Of a stretch of 9,670 nt of DNA, positions 1 through 6,431 are shown piece by piece. The notes beneath the pieces are model-generated. The model searched no databases. It was not told where the DNA came from and was given only the letters and a program-made list of their open reading frames with translations. The position numbers and the translations under genes are program-made. Source of the stretch: an uncultured bacterium (GTDB taxonomy: Bacteria > Desulfobacterota > Binatia > HRBIN30); NCBI GenBank assembly GCA_937975525.1, contig CALJUJ010000698.1, positions 1 through 9,670 of the forward strand, in the 5' to 3' direction. Positions within the stretch are counted from its first letter, which is position 1. The number at the start of each line of letters is the position of its first letter.

Positions 1-1216
1 GCGTCGGCGTGCAGGCGTCGGCGGCGGGATCGTTGAGCACGACGTCGGCGCTGCTGGTGGTGACGGCGATCGCGGCGATCGCCGTCGACGCGCAGCGGTC
101 GTCGCCGCACGTTCCGGCTCCGAAGCGCGATTCGGCAACGCCGTTCCAATACTCCTCACCCTGGCCGGGCAAGGGCACGAGGCCGGGAACGCTGAATGCG
201 CCCTGGTCGTCGCCGGGCGCCGGCAGCTCGTCGACCTGCAGCCGATAGCTCGCGCCCGGGGTCAGGCCGCGCAGGAAGTAGTCGCCGACGGCCGAGCCGC
301 CGGCTGGGCGCGGGCTGGTGAAATCACCGCTGATGAACGACACCGCGTCGCCGAACGGGTCGGCGACATTGCGCGCGATCACGTTGACGCCGGAGATCTC
401 GGTGGTGCCGTCGATGGTGCGTACGGCGCCGGCGATCGTGCCGTGTGCCGTCAGCCACGTCGCGCTCGGGTACAGATTGGAAAGGGAAACGATGTCGTCG
501 CGATCGGGAGTGGCTTGCCAGCGTCCGGTGCAGCCCGGGCTCGGGCAGAGTAGCGGGTACATCGTCTCGGTCTGTTGGAACGTCGGTGTTCCGAGCCCGT
601 TGCAGCCCGTGGGCGCGGCGTTTTTGCCGAAGACCAGGACGTCGCCGTTCACCTTCGTGTGGGCGAGGTTGATCGCGTGGCCGAACTCGTGGGTGAAGAC
701 ACCGCCGAACTCGGAGGTCCCGGGCGTCTTGGCGTCGCCGGGGTCGACCGCGGCGAGGTTCATCACCGCGTAGCCCTCGGTGAGGGTGCAGCCGCTGGCG
801 AACTCGGGGCTGGCGATGCCGAGCACTCCTGGCGGGCTGCCGAAGAAGTCGGACACGATCGTTCCGTCGGCGTCGTAGATCACGTTGAAGCCGCCGCCGT
901 TGAAGGTGCCGATGACGGTGCCGGCGTTGGCGGCGGTGATGTCGGCGGCGACTCCGTAGGCTGCCGCCATCGTGCCGCCGTCGCTGGCGCTGAACGTCGC
1001 GGTGGCGACGCCCGACCATGCGGCGAAGGCGAAATCGGTGAGCGCGTCGGCTTCGGCGAGGGTGAGCACCGGGCCGCCGCCGCCGCCGTCGGTGTAGTAG
1101 GAAGGATTGGCGCCCCAGGTGAACGGGGTGCTGCCACCGCACATGATCAGGGGCCCGCCGGCGTAGGCGGGCGTAGCGGCGAGGACGAGCAGCAGTGCGC
1201 AGCGCAGCGTGCTCAT
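1..1216 (-). CDS. Secreted matrixin-like zinc metalloprotease (metzincin), C-terminus cut by window edge
   Basis: Predicted exported endopeptidase; 405 codons are visible, with no stop before base 1. Residues 1-19 form a signal peptide (hydrophobic LLLVLAA, cleavage after AYA). The catalytic domain follows almost at once: a matrixin-like N-terminal strand (PFTWG, 31-35), an AW-S segment near 66-68, the zinc motif HEFGHAINLAH (176-186; H176, H180, H186 ligands, E177 catalytic) and a Met-turn TMYP with M219. The segment DDIVSLSNLYP (240-250) matches the end of matrixin domains. Residues about 258-330 resemble a carboxypeptidase-regulatory-like or Ig-like beta domain. No propeptide is evident. 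The eighth position of the zinc motif is Asn, not the usual Gly. The start is fixed by an AGGAGG site 4 nt upstream and an ATGA overlap with the preceding gene, which implies co-translation. The protease family is secure; the substrate is unknown. Confidence 0.88.
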   Translation of the reverse strand, partial: MSTLRCALLLVLAATPAYAGGPLIMCGGSTPFTWGANPSYYTDGGGGGPVLTLAEADALTDFAFAAWSGVATATFSASDGGTMAAAYGVAADITAANAGTVIGTFNGGGFNVIYDADGTIVSDFFGSPPGVLGIASPEFASGCTLTEGYAVMNLAAVDPGDAKTPGTSEFGGVFTHEFGHAINLAHTKVNGDVLVFGKNAAPTGCNGLGTPTFQQTETMYPLLCPSPGCTGRWQATPDRDDIVSLSNLYPSATWLTAHGTIAGAVRTIDGTTEISGVNVIARNVADPFGDAVSFISGDFTSPRPAGGSAVGDYFLRGLTPGASYRLQVDELPAPGDDQGAFSVPGLVPLPGQGEEYWNGVAESRFGAGTCGDDRCASTAIAAIAVTTSSADVVLNDPAADACTPT

Positions 1217-1845
1217 TTCGCCTCCTCGAACCAGCGCTCGCGCACGGCCTGGTCGACGAGGTCGATGAACGCGTCGGCGTCCGCGGCGGCGCCCGCCGCC
1301 GGCAAGGCGCCGCTACGCGACCCGCGCGGGGTCGGCAGCTGCATGCGGTCGAAGAGCCCGGCGTTGCCGTGCGCATTGCGGATGCGGCCATCGCGAATCG
1401 AGAACTTTCCCTGGTCGAGTCCGACGGTCGTACGCAGGCCCGTGCGCTTGGCCGGATGGTACAGGAAGAGCATGACCTCTTCGCCGACGGCGTAGGTCGG
1501 CCAGCCGGCCGGGGTCAGCATGACGTTGCGCTGGCCGCCGGGTCCGGGTTTCGGGCTCTGCAGGCCGAACTGGCGGAAGGTGTAGGTGCCGCGCAGCCCG
1601 CCCTTGACGGTCCGGCTGAGGTCGACGGTGATCTCCGAGTAGGGCACGCCGTCGGCGAACCCGTCACGGATCGCGGCGACGGTGCCGACGACGATGTCGG
1701 GTGCGAGTGTCGTCAGCTCGGCGAGATTGCGCTGCAGCACCTGGGCGTTGGCCTGCGTCGCGCCGAACAGCGCGGCGGGGATCAGGTAGATGGTGGCGAG
1801 CCAAGCGCGCCGCCGCCGGCGCGCACTCCGCGAGGATCGAAACAT
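1213..1845 (-). CDS. Small secreted protein of unknown function, partner of the matrixin-like protease
   Basis: 210 aa. An Arg-rich n-region (residues 4-13) and a hydrophobic stretch (15-30) end in QANA, giving a Sec signal peptide with probable cleavage after residue 34. The mature part begins with LAELTTLAPDIVVGTV (41-56), then a KGGLRG turn (81-86), GEEVMLFLY (121-129) and GLDQGKFSI (142-150). I recall proteins with this pattern (LxxL-x-I-VVGTV, VKG, GEE-LLFL, GL-QGKF) next to matrixin-like proteases, but I know of no assigned function. A low-complexity Ala/Gly-rich linker (177-191) precedes a short acidic C-terminal helix. The ATG at 1845 has AAGGGA 10 nt upstream, a slightly long spacing. 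The stop overlaps the protease start by 4 nt, so the two are almost certainly made together. An inhibitor, chaperone or substrate-presenting role is conjecture. Confidence 0.8.
   Translation of the reverse strand: MFRSSRSARRRRRAWLATIYLIPAALFGATQANAQVLQRNLAELTTLAPDIVVGTVAAIRDGFADGVPYSEITVDLSRTVKGGLRGTYTFRQFGLQSPKPGPGGQRNVMLTPAGWPTYAVGEEVMLFLYHPAKRTGLRTTVGLDQGKFSIRDGRIRNAHGNAGLFDRMQLPTPRGSRSGALPAAGAAADADAFIDLVDQAVRERWFEEAK
1221..1226 (-). promoter_or_regulatory. Shine-Dalgarno site AGGAGG of the metalloprotease gene
   Basis: A full AGGAGG core lies 4 nt before the ATG at 1216, inside the last codons of the preceding gene. It fixes the protease start at the ATGA overlap and suggests strong initiation coupled to translation of the small secreted protein. 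Confidence 0.75.
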
Positions 1846-1921
1846 GGCAAGTAAGTCCCTTCGCCATCAGTAGATCTGATTCGCGGGGGCTTCGAAACAG
1901 AAAATCTCGCTGCGGAGACGT
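1846..1921. other. 76-nt gap, locally AT-richer, with a small inverted repeat
   Basis: This gap separates the K+ channel stop from the secreted-protein gene and contains the only clearly AT-richer patch in the window (near 1890-1905). Bases 1866-1880 form an inverted repeat, atcag / tagat / ctgat, with 5-bp arms. I see no sigma-70-like -35/-10 pair and no stem followed by a T run. It is a plausible place for a new promoter of the protease pair, but nothing proves it. Confidence 0.35.
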
Positions 1922-2728
1922 TCAGAGCTCGGCGCCGCAGTGCTTGCAGAAATGCGCGTCGCCGTCGTGTCCTTCGCCGCCGCAGGCGGGGCACGCCTGG
2001 GTGGTGATGCGCTTGCGGCTGGCCCCGGAGAGCTCGACGGTGACGATGCCCGTGGGCACGGCGATGATGCCGTAGCCGAGGATCATGATCGCCGAGGCGA
2101 GGATCTTGCCGGCGATGGTCTGCGGCGCGATGTCGCCGTAGCCGACGGTCGTCATCGTGACGATCGCCCAGTAGACGCTCTGGGGGATGCTGGTGAAGCC
2201 GCCGCCGCCGCCTTCGATCAGGTACATCAGCGTGCCGACGATGACGATCAGCGTCAGCACCGTGCCGAGGAAGACGAGGATCTTGCGGGTGCTGGCGCGG
2301 ATGGCGGCGCGCAGCACGGCGGCCTCGCCGAGGAAGTGCGCGAGCTTGAGCACGCGGAAGACGCGCAGCAGTCGCAGGATGCGAATCACCAGGAGCGACT
2401 GGGTTCCGGCGACGAAGACGCTCAGGTAGGTGGGCACGATCGCCAGCAGATCGATGATGCCGTAGAAGCTGCGAGCGTAGCGCCAGGGGTGGCGCACGCA
2501 GCCGAGGCGCAGCGCGTATTCGATCGTGAACAGGATCGTGAAGAACCACTCGATCGCGAGCAGGGTCGATCCGTAGGTGGCCTGGATTTCGGCGACGCTC
2601 TCGAGCATCACCGCGACGACGCTGGCGACGATGGCCGCGAACAGCGCGAGATCGAACGCGCGGCCCACGGGGGTGTCGGCTTCGAAGATGATCTCGTGCA
2701 GCCGCTCGCGACGGCTCGGCGCCTCCAT
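1922..2728 (-). CDS. Six-TM voltage-gated potassium channel with C-terminal zinc ribbon
   Basis: 268 aa, inner-membrane K+ channel of the voltage-gated ion channel superfamily. Predicted segments: S1 about 24-43, S2 55-76, S3 88-106, S4 111-130, S5 148-172, S6 207-232. S4 carries Arg/Lys at every third position (R116, R119, R122, R125, K128), the classical voltage-sensor pattern. The pore helix leads into the selectivity filter TMTTVGYGD (191-199), the K+ signature. A run of five Gly (173-177) sits in the S5-pore turret. The tail ends in a zinc ribbon CPAC...CKHC (C246, C249, C261, C264). The ATG at 2728 is chosen because the upstream in-frame extension runs through the SRPBCC gene and is not channel-like. 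The start lies 8 nt after the SRPBCC stop without a clear Shine-Dalgarno, so translation probably depends on coupling. Confidence 0.92.
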   Translation of the reverse strand: MEAPSRRERLHEIIFEADTPVGRAFDLALFAAIVASVVAVMLESVAEIQATYGSTLLAIEWFFTILFTIEYALRLGCVRHPWRYARSFYGIIDLLAIVPTYLSVFVAGTQSLLVIRILRLLRVFRVLKLAHFLGEAAVLRAAIRASTRKILVFLGTVLTLIVIVGTLMYLIEGGGGGFTSIPQSVYWAIVTMTTVGYGDIAPQTIAGKILASAIMILGYGIIAVPTGIVTVELSGASRKRITTQACPACGGEGHDGDAHFCKHCGAEL

Positions 2729-2736
2729 GGCGATCG

Positions 2737-3162
2737 TTAGAGCGACTGGCGTGCGAGGCCCGCCAGGGCCGTGCGGAAGACGTACCCGATCAGCCAGCGA
2801 AACGGCACGCCGAGCCCCGGGATCCGCGAATCGAAGCGGCAACGCCAGGTGATGCGAGTGCCGCGGTCGTGCGGCTCGAACAGCACCTCGCCGAAGTGAT
2901 TCGTGATCGGCAGGCCGCCGCGCACCACCCGGTACGTCATGCGCCGCGGCGGCTCGAAGCTGAGTACTTCCTCGTAGACCGTGGTGGTGCCGCTGCCGAT
3001 GGCGCGTACGCAGCCGACACCGTTCGGCGGGGGCTCGCCCTCGCGCTCCAGCCGGACCTTGCCGAGGCCGGCCCAGTCGGTCCACGACACGTGGTCCGTA
3101 TATCGGTTCCACACCGCCTCGATGGGAGCGTCGATGACGCGCTCGACTTCGACGTGTTGCAT
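2737..3162 (-). CDS. SRPBCC (START/Bet v1-like) family protein
   Basis: 141 aa cytoplasmic protein of the SRPBCC helix-grip fold, which holds a hydrophobic ligand in a deep cavity. The N-terminal strand VERVIDAPIEAVW (6-18) is the family hallmark. A central beta-sheet follows, with VYEEVLSFEPPRRMTYRVV typical of polyketide-cyclase/dehydrase-type members, and then GTRITWRCRF. The C-terminal helix (about 118-138) closes the cavity. The ligand cannot be read from sequence. The ATG at 3162 is preferred over a GTG at 3165 because AAAGG lies 7 nt before the ATG. The ATG shares one base with the stop of the upstream HD oxygenase gene (TGATG), and the channel gene follows after 8 nt, so the three are probably cotranscribed. 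Any link with phosphonate chemistry or channel activity is unproven. Confidence 0.85.
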   Translation of the reverse strand: MQHVEVERVIDAPIEAVWNRYTDHVSWTDWAGLGKVRLEREGEPPPNGVGCVRAIGSGTTTVYEEVLSFEPPRRMTYRVVRGGLPITNHFGEVLFEPHDRGTRITWRCRFDSRIPGLGVPFRWLIGYVFRTALAGLARQSL

Positions 3163-3731
3163 CACGGAGCCTTTCTTCCGGCGCCAGGGTTTTCGAGACA
3201 GGCCGACAGCGTCGGCCGGTAGTGATCGAGGTCGGGGACGACGAGCCCCGGGACCTTGGCGTCCTCGTCCCAGCGGCGTAGCCGCACCGCTTCGCGCCAG
3301 TGGTCCTGGCGCTCGAACTGGCGGGCCTGGCCGTCCGTCATCGGCCCGCCCTGGAGCTCGAGGCTCTGGATGGAAGCCGGGGATAGGCGGTCGGCGTAGG
3401 CGGAGTCGACGTTGCAGAGATAGCGCTTCGCGGCGACGTGCAGCCGCACCGGCTCGCTCACCGCGATGCCAAAGCGCGGGCTCAGCCAGCGTGCGCCGAT
3501 GCGTTCGTGGCGCGTGTCGATGCCGCGATCGGCGACGTCCTCGCCGCCACTGTGAAGCAAATGGCCGACGTCGTGGAGGAGGGCAGCGGCGACCAGGGCC
3601 GGCGGAGCGCCGTCGGTTTCGGCGAGGTGGGCCGCCTGCAGCGCGTGCTCGAGCTGGGTGACGGCTTCGCCGAAGTAGCTCTCGGTGCCGCGTTCGCGGA
3701 ACAGATCGGCAATCTCGTCGAGCGTGCTCAC
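3162..3731 (-). CDS. PhnZ/TmpB-type HD-domain mixed-valence diiron oxygenase
   Basis: 189 aa. The HD fold has the pattern of phosphonate-cleaving oxygenases rather than phosphohydrolases. From memory, PhnZ uses Y24, E27, H34, H58-D59, H62, H80, H104, K108 and D161. The same set appears here with nearly constant offset: Y19, E22, H29, H53-D54, H57, H75, H98, K102 and D155. The stretches TQLEHALQ (25-32), ALLHDVGHLL (50-59), LHVAAKRYLC (97-106) and RRWDEDAK (152-159) are characteristic. In known members, PhnZ turns 2-amino-1-hydroxyethylphosphonate into glycine plus phosphate, and TmpB makes glycine betaine. The substrate here is inferred only as a 1-hydroxyphosphonate or similar. It starts at GTG with an excellent AAAGGAG 5 nt upstream. 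An OPA-family transporter lies 37 nt upstream, which fits organophosphonate use. No PhnY/TmpA-type dioxygenase is in the window. Confidence 0.87.
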   Translation of the reverse strand: MSTLDEIADLFRERGTESYFGEAVTQLEHALQAAHLAETDGAPPALVAAALLHDVGHLLHSGGEDVADRGIDTRHERIGARWLSPRFGIAVSEPVRLHVAAKRYLCNVDSAYADRLSPASIQSLELQGGPMTDGQARQFERQDHWREAVRLRRWDEDAKVPGLVVPDLDHYRPTLSACLENPGAGRKAP

Positions 3732-3736
3732 GCGTT

Positions 3737-3743
3737 CTCCTTT
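3737..3743 (-). promoter_or_regulatory. Shine-Dalgarno site that decides the GTG start of the HD oxygenase
   Basis: AAAGGAG ends 5 nt before GTG at 3731. No in-frame ATG offers a better start, so this site supports GTG initiation. Confidence 0.75.
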
Positions 3744-3768
3744 CCGGTCGGCGCCATCGTCGGAGTTG

Positions 3769-5109
3769 TCACCCGAAGCGGCGCACGGGCAGGCGGCTGC
3801 GGCGCTCGTCGAGGAGCATCAACAGCGCGGGGATGCTGAACAAGACGGCGGCCGAGGCGAGGATGCCGAAGGCACCTTCCCAGCCGTACGCGACCGAGAC
3901 GCGGGCGACGGTGTCGCCGGCGAGGATGCCGCCGAGATAGCCGACGCCGTCGATGATGCCGCACGCGGTGGCGCTGCCCTTCTTGCCGCCGAAGTCGAGT
4001 GCCATCGCCCCTCCCAGATAGGAGTAGGGTCCGATCATGACGAAGGCGATGCCGGCGACGACGGCGACGGGCAGCGTCTGCGATCCCTGGAAGTCCGCCC
4101 AGGACAAAGTCATCAGTCCGGCGGCGCTGGCGAGCAGGCCGAGGAACAGGAGAAGCGAGCGACCGCCGCGGCCGATGCGGTCGCTCAGGAAGCCGGCGAG
4201 CAGGACGGAGAAGGCGCCGAGCAAGGGGAACAGAGCGCTGCTCGATGCCGCCGCGGCGCCGCTGAGGCCGACGGATTCGGTGAAGTACGTCGGCGTCCAG
4301 GTGTTGAACGTCTCGCGCAGCAGCGTGAAGCCGAGCGACAGCACGCAGATGAACCAGAAGTCGCGGTTGCGGAAGAACGGCCGCAGCAGCGCCATTACGT
4401 CCGTGGCGCGAGCGTCGTCGCCGTCCTCGGCGAACAGATTGCCGGGGTTGCTCGCCGGCTCGGGCTCGCCGATCTCGGTCGGCGATTCACGGAGTAGGAA
4501 AAAGTTCAACATGAAGAGTCCGAAGAGGACGGTGGCGGCGATGACGAACACACCCCGCCAGTCGACGCCGAGCGACAGCAGCCACCCCATGAAGGCGCGC
4601 GACACCGCATCGCCGAGGAGGTAGCTGAGGCTGATCACGCCCATCACGCTGCCGTAGACGGAATACGAGAACCAGCGCGCGCTGATCTTGATCATCGCGA
4701 CCCAGCCCATCGACTGCACGAAGCGATTGCCGATCCAGGCCAGAGTGAAGATGGGGACGGCGCCGAAGAGCGCGAAGATGATGGTGAACACCACCGACCC
4801 GAGCATGCCGGTGAGAAACGTGCGCCGCCCGCCGAGGAAATCGGTGAGCCCGCCGCTGATGAACTTGCCGATCGCGTAGAAGAGGACGCCGGCGGAGGCG
4901 ATCGTGCCGAGCGCCACCTTGGCGTAGTCGGGCTCGTAGCCGTCGCGCACCATGTCGCTGATGATGAACGGCATCGCGACCGAGAGGTTCGAGCGGCACA
5001 GGTAGTAGCCGGAGTAGCCGGTGACGAAGAGGGCGATCACCGTCGCCTGCCAACCGAGCAAGCGGCGATTGCCGCGCTTCCACATCGACTCGAGCGCTTC
5101 CCAGTCCAT
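3769..5109 (-). CDS. MFS transporter of the organophosphate:phosphate antiporter (OPA) family
   Basis: 446 aa, the usual length for OPA proteins, with twelve predicted TM segments in two halves around a loop at 207-246. TM1 contains GYYLCRSNLSVAMP (34-47), the counterpart of the YLVRKNFALAMP segment in GlpT, so R39 corresponds to GlpT R45. TM7 contains TLLRETFNTWTPTYF (262-276), matching YLLRYGILDWSPTYL in GlpT, so R265 corresponds to GlpT R269. These two arginines bind the phosphate group in GlpT/UhpT. The segment QSMGW (132-136) and the later GPYSYLGG...KKGSATACG...GYLGG region also match the family. The likely substrate is a phosphorylated or phosphonylated small molecule exchanged for phosphate. 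The ATG at 5109 has AAGGGA 4 nt upstream. The PhnZ-like oxygenase follows 37 nt downstream and makes a phosphonate an attractive candidate; glycerol phosphate or phosphoglycerate are alternatives. Confidence 0.88.
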   Translation of the reverse strand: MDWEALESMWKRGNRRLLGWQATVIALFVTGYSGYYLCRSNLSVAMPFIISDMVRDGYEPDYAKVALGTIASAGVLFYAIGKFISGGLTDFLGGRRTFLTGMLGSVVFTIIFALFGAVPIFTLAWIGNRFVQSMGWVAMIKISARWFSYSVYGSVMGVISLSYLLGDAVSRAFMGWLLSLGVDWRGVFVIAATVLFGLFMLNFFLLRESPTEIGEPEPASNPGNLFAEDGDDARATDVMALLRPFFRNRDFWFICVLSLGFTLLRETFNTWTPTYFTESVGLSGAAAASSSALFPLLGAFSVLLAGFLSDRIGRGGRSLLLFLGLLASAAGLMTLSWADFQGSQTLPVAVVAGIAFVMIGPYSYLGGAMALDFGGKKGSATACGIIDGVGYLGGILAGDTVARVSVAYGWEGAFGILASAAVLFSIPALLMLLDERRSRLPVRRFG

Positions 5110-5186
5110 GGAATCCCTTCCGCGCCGAAGCAGCGCGCGCGCACCCTACCGGAAGTCTCCGGGAACGGGAACCGCGTTTCCGGGCG
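5110..5186. other. 77-nt intergenic gap between the two MFS genes
   Basis: This GC-rich spacer contains distant 6-bp arms (ccggaa at 5149-5154, ttccgg at 5178-5183) and the Shine-Dalgarno of the OPA gene (AAGGGA, 5114-5119). No T run follows any stem, and no promoter-like boxes are visible. It may mark a boundary between two transcription units, but the sequence does not settle this. Confidence 0.3.
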
Positions 5187-6416
5187 CTAGCGAGCGCGGC
5201 GCAGGAGCAGGGTGACCGGCACCAGGGTGAAGGTCATGAGCACCGTGTAGCTGCGCCACACGGGCACGTAGCTGCCGAACCAGTCGAACATCGCCGCGGT
5301 GTACACGTCGCCGAGCATCGTCGCCGCCATGCAGAAGGTCATCGCCACGCCCATCAGCCGACCGATCTGTGCGGCGCCGAAAGTCTCGGCGAGCGCGAGC
5401 GCGAGCACGGCGACCACGCCGCTGTTGACCAGACCGTAGCTCAGCGCCCAGAGCAGCAGCGTTTCGTAGCTCGGTTCCGACCACAGCACGATCGAGTTGA
5501 GCGTCAGGCCGACGACCAGCGCCAGCAGCGTCGCCCGCGCGGTGATGCGCTCGCTCAGCCAGCCGAACAGCGGCGCGCCGACGGCGCCGACGAGAATCAG
5601 GCTGCTGAACACGCGCGACGCCTGCTCGCGGCTGTGGCCGAGATCGGTGACGAACGCGTGCAGGTGCAACACCAACGACGTGATGAACGCGTAGATCAGG
5701 AAGTAGGCGCCGCACAGCAGCCATAAGCGTGTGTCGCGCCAGGGAAGCTCGCTCCAGCTGCGGCTGCCCGCCGCGTGCCCCGCGGCGCGGCCGTCGCTGC
5801 CCTCCTGCGGGCGCAGCACGACGAGCACCAGCGCGACGAGCAGGAAGTAGAGGCAGCCGAGCGTGCCGACCGCCGCGCGCCAGCCGTGCGGCACGGCGAT
5901 TGCCGTGATCGCCAGCGGCAAGGCGCTGCTGAGGAGGTTGTCGCCGCCGTTGAGGACGCCGATCGCCAGGCCCTTGCGGCACCGAAACTGGCGCAGGACG
6001 AGGGCCGAGGCCGCGACGGCGCCGACGCACGCCTGTCCCGGACCCATCGCGGTCATGATCGCGAAGAACTGCGGGAGCGAGCTCATCACCGCCGTCGCCA
6101 GTGTGCCGGCGCCGATGACGACGGCGCCGGCGACGAAGACGAAGCGCGCGCCGAAGCGGTCGGTCCAATGGCCGACGGCGAGCAGGGTCACGGTCATCGC
6201 TCCGACCCGAAAGAAACGCGCCAGAGCGAACTCCGAGCGAAGCCAGTCGAACTCGGCGAGGATCGGCTTCATCAAGACGGCAAGGGTGTACGACGAGGCG
6301 GTGTGGCCGCTGATGACGACGACGCCGACGGCGAGCGCGACCCAGGCGCGCCACGACTCGCCGAACGGTCGCGCGAAGAACGAGGCGCGTCCGCGGTCGT
6401 CTGCCGGCTCGGTCAT
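5187..6416 (-). CDS. MFS transporter, monocarboxylate/oxalate-formate-antiporter-like
   Basis: 409 aa inner-membrane protein with about twelve hydrophobic segments, for example 25-46, 72-84, 92-110, 114-140, 163-175, 183-201, 232-254, 270-286, 295-311, 319-343, 352-375 and 388-404. Motif A is VGHWTDRFGAR (81-91) between TM2 and TM3. TM1 with GHTASSYTLAVLMKPI and then EFDWLRSEFALA (55-66) resembles the MCT/OFA-type branch of MFS_1, so an organic anion or small hydrophobic acid is a reasonable guess, but specificity cannot be read. It lacks the paired phosphate-binding arginines of the next MFS gene, so the two are not recent duplicates. The ATG at 6416 is 13 nt after the LLM stop; the longer open frame upstream is Arg/Cys-rich overlap with that gene. 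Only a weak GGAA precedes the start, consistent with coupling to the LLM pair. Confidence 0.85.
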   Translation of the reverse strand: MTEPADDRGRASFFARPFGESWRAWVALAVGVVVISGHTASSYTLAVLMKPILAEFDWLRSEFALARFFRVGAMTVTLLAVGHWTDRFGARFVFVAGAVVIGAGTLATAVMSSLPQFFAIMTAMGPGQACVGAVAASALVLRQFRCRKGLAIGVLNGGDNLLSSALPLAITAIAVPHGWRAAVGTLGCLYFLLVALVLVVLRPQEGSDGRAAGHAAGSRSWSELPWRDTRLWLLCGAYFLIYAFITSLVLHLHAFVTDLGHSREQASRVFSSLILVGAVGAPLFGWLSERITARATLLALVVGLTLNSIVLWSEPSYETLLLWALSYGLVNSGVVAVLALALAETFGAAQIGRLMGVAMTFCMAATMLGDVYTAAMFDWFGSYVPVWRSYTVLMTFTLVPVTLLLRRAR

Positions 6417-6417
6417 C

Positions 6418-6431
6418 GACGGATTTCCGTC
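6418..6431 (-). promoter_or_regulatory. Inverted repeat across an LLM stop / MFS start junction
   Basis: Perfect 6-bp arms gacgga and tccgtc are separated by 2 nt. They span the last bases of the LLM stop codon and end 2 nt before the MFS ATG at 6416. As RNA it could form a 5-bp stem with a 4-nt loop covering the weak GGAA ribosome site. Function is inferred and chance is possible. Confidence 0.3.

Noticed and set aside
324..1391. Long Arg-rich open frame on the minus strand overlapping the protease and secreted-protein genes
   Set aside because: It is a high-GC shadow: composition is mostly Arg/Ala/His repeats, and the alternative frame carries a signal peptide, zinc motif and Met-turn with correct ribosome sites.
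575..1495. Long plus-strand open frame opposite the protease
   Set aside because: Gly/Ala/Val/Glu-rich antisense shadow without domain motifs; the minus strand is fully explained by recognisable proteins.
2200..2214. Run of gcc/ccg triplets as a microsatellite repeat
   Set aside because: It simply encodes the five-Gly turret of the K+ channel and is short; similar Gly runs occur elsewhere in coding sequence.
2729..3112. N-terminal extension of the K+ channel to 3112
   Set aside because: It overlaps the SRPBCC gene in another frame and is Arg/Pro-rich with no channel features; start at 2728 gives a normal six-TM protein.
3163..3165. GTG at 3165 as start of the SRPBCC gene
   Set aside because: It would give a 4-nt overlap, but the AAAGG site is then only 4 nt away; the adjacent ATG has a 7-nt spacer. 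The difference is one residue and not fully decidable.
3685..4497. Plus-strand open frame of 270 codons opposite the OPA transporter
   Set aside because: Low-complexity Ala/Glu/Gly/Gln composition that mirrors hydrophobic codons of the transporter on the other strand.
5149..5183. ccggaa / ttccgg arms as an intrinsic terminator between the MFS genes
   Set aside because: The loop is 23 nt and no T run follows on the transcribed strand.
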